From the IMG/VR virus record IMGVR_UViG_3300025131_000294, positions 1 to 28,997 of that record: a stretch of 28,997 bases of DNA; one strand, 5' to 3'. Source of the DNA: a virus. Below the pieces are notes generated by a model. The model saw only the letters and a list, made by a program, of their open reading frames with translations, was not told where the DNA came from and made no database searches. Below are positions 27,949 through 28,997 of the stretch, one piece after another (the stretch's first letter is position 1; each line of letters begins with the position of its first letter). The position numbers and the translations under genes are program-made.

Positions 27949-28359
27949 ATGAAAAATAAAAAAGATATTGAGATATTTGATGGGAAATCATTTCAAGATT
28001 TGACTAAAGATATCTATGAAAACACACAGAATAAGAAAAAGCAGATTGACTTGTTAATTCAAGAAATTCATGGGTTTATACAAACAGTAGATGATGTAGT
28101 TATGATAGCACCTATAATAAAAGAATATATGGAAGTATCAATTAAGAATGATGAGCATCTTGTGAAACTAGCTGGAGTATTACAACGGATAGTGACAAAA
28201 TCAGTTGATGGTACTAGTGATGAGAGTATGTTATTATCAGATGAAGAAAAAGAAGAATTGATGTCTACACTTCAAGACACTGTAAATGATTTACAAGAAG
28301 AGAGTGATAGATTTAATAAGATAAAAGATGAAACAACAAAACATTTTATGGGGAATTAA
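27949..28359 (+). CDS. Acidic helical protein upstream of the baseplate gene
   Basis: A 136-residue, mostly helical and acidic protein with heptad runs (KKKQIDLLIQEIHGFIQTVDDVVMI and EELMSTLQDTVNDLQEESDRFNKI). I start at ATG 27949 (AGAGGA upstream); an upstream frame start at 27859 lies in the terminator. Its stop touches the baseplate gene start, and it is led by a late-like motif, so it is probably a virion or assembly protein. No family recognised. Confidence 0.55.
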   Translation: MKNKKDIEIFDGKSFQDLTKDIYENTQNKKKQIDLLIQEIHGFIQTVDDVVMIAPIIKEYMEVSIKNDEHLVKLAGVLQRIVTKSVDGTSDESMLLSDEEKEELMSTLQDTVNDLQEESDRFNKIKDETTKHFMGN

Positions 28360-28997
28360 ATGGGTTCAACTTTTACAACGTACAAAGATGTTAAAACAGA
28401 TTCTTCTTTATTTAATAAAGGAAAACCAATACCTGTTTATTTACAATTTGTTCCTGGTATAGTAATTGATACAATAACATCTTCTGAATCACAAGCGTTT
28501 GCTGCTAATTTAAGAAATATAAATAGTATATTAGCAATACCTCATGTGGGGAAGAAAACTTTTACACGGAGTGGAACTGTTGGTGAAAGTAATAGATATT
28601 ATCCATTATTTAGAGGGATGTCTGATGTACCAGCAAAGGGTGATCCAGTTTTGTTATGCACAATTGGAAATATTCAATATTATTTAGGACCATTAAATAC
28701 AACAAATAATCCTAATTGGAATATTGATCATCTTAATGTTCAAGAAAAATCTTATAAGGATGGAGAAAAGGTTAAAAATGTAGATAAAACATCACCTAAT
28801 TTTGGTAGAACAGGTCATAGTAGATTACAGAAGAAATATAATGATAAGTTAGATCATCCAAATGGAGAAGTAGAAGGTAGAGCTGTAAATGATATACATG
28901 GTGATACGATATTTGAAGGACGACATGGAAATAGTATTCGTATTGGTAGTAGAAATATAAATCCAAATATTATCATATCTAATGGTAGATTATTTTC
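28360..28997 (+). CDS. Baseplate/tail hub-like protein (partial, N-terminal part)
   Basis: An open frame of 212 residues from ATG 28360 runs off the window. The segment PLFRGMSDVPAKGDPVLLCTIG (about 88-109) resembles an OB-fold strand, and DTIFEGRHGNSIRIGSRN (about 185-202) with PNIIISNGR closely resembles the OB-type tail or baseplate modules of T4-like phages, related to gp5 and VgrG. It would sit at the central spike or hub of the baseplate. The C-terminal part is missing, so a lysozyme domain cannot be tested. Confidence 0.65.
   Translation, partial: MGSTFTTYKDVKTDSSLFNKGKPIPVYLQFVPGIVIDTITSSESQAFAANLRNINSILAIPHVGKKTFTRSGTVGESNRYYPLFRGMSDVPAKGDPVLLCTIGNIQYYLGPLNTTNNPNWNIDHLNVQEKSYKDGEKVKNVDKTSPNFGRTGHSRLQKKYNDKLDHPNGEVEGRAVNDIHGDTIFEGRHGNSIRIGSRNINPNIIISNGRLF

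Overview
This window looks like part of a large, AT-rich, tailed double-stranded DNA phage genome of the broad T4-like (myovirus) type, probably marine. Every convincing gene is on the + strand and genes are tightly packed, often overlapping by ATGA. Phage hallmarks are a T4 gp55-like late sigma factor, a baseplate-type protein at the right edge, PhoH, HNH and homing nucleases, a tRNA set and a phage-type recurrent promoter. Auxiliary genes typical of marine T4-like phages are also present: Hsp20, peptide deformylase, a SufE-like protein, a CobS/MoxR-like ATPase and an HD hydrolase. The host cannot be named from the sequence. A one-piece (not permuted) tmRNA argues weakly against an alphaproteobacterial source for that gene.

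Layout. 1-500: the end of an unknown gene, then a structured non-coding stretch. 499-3786: small genes (DUF2283, zinc-knuckle proteins, two HNH nucleases, tiny membrane proteins, a SHOCT-type lipoprotein-like or secreted protein, a HAD phosphatase with a zinc ribbon). 3787-4172: non-coding, with two perfect DnaA boxes. 4173-4886: small genes flanked by a 43-bp direct repeat. 4896-5434: a stable-RNA operon with a tRNA-Gly of non-canonical loops, a structured RNA, tRNA-Glu and a terminator. 5531-6706: AAA+ ATPase. 6935-7164: tRNA-Cys, tRNA-Ala and tRNA-Pro. 7173-8435: a tandem duplication of a Mom-like DNA-modification gene. 8520-13211: small genes, SufE-like, a metallopeptidase/VWA protein that is the likely partner of the AAA+ ATPase, a structured RNA and a 5'-nucleotidase-like HAD protein. 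13334-18334: Hsp20, a zinc ribbon protein, peptide deformylase, a SET-domain methyltransferase, and an IMP dehydrogenase broken in two by a split intein with a homing endonuclease between the halves. 18336-18669: a complete tmRNA. 18952-22200: an outer-membrane beta-barrel protein, a small membrane protein, PhoH, a 3D-domain cell-wall protein. 22293-26849: a DruA/DUF4338-like protein, a ParB-nuclease fusion, a glycosyltransferase with a winged-helix tail, an HD hydrolase. 26859-28997: late sigma factor, a small protein and the start of a baseplate protein.

How it may work together. At least seven near-identical promoters (TTGACT, an 18-bp conserved spacer, TATATT) drive separate units, and a different AT-rich motif lies before a few others and could serve the late sigma factor. 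Several genes bear on DNA modification or DNA degradation (Mom-like pair, glycosyltransferase with DNA-binding tail, ParB-nuclease, DruA-like). The translation-related set (tRNAs, tmRNA, peptide deformylase) suggests the phage maintains its own translation quality control. The most striking items are the fractured IMPDH locus, the phage tmRNA, the loop-degenerate tRNA-Gly operon, the tandem mom duplication and the ParB-nuclease/glycosyltransferase cassette.
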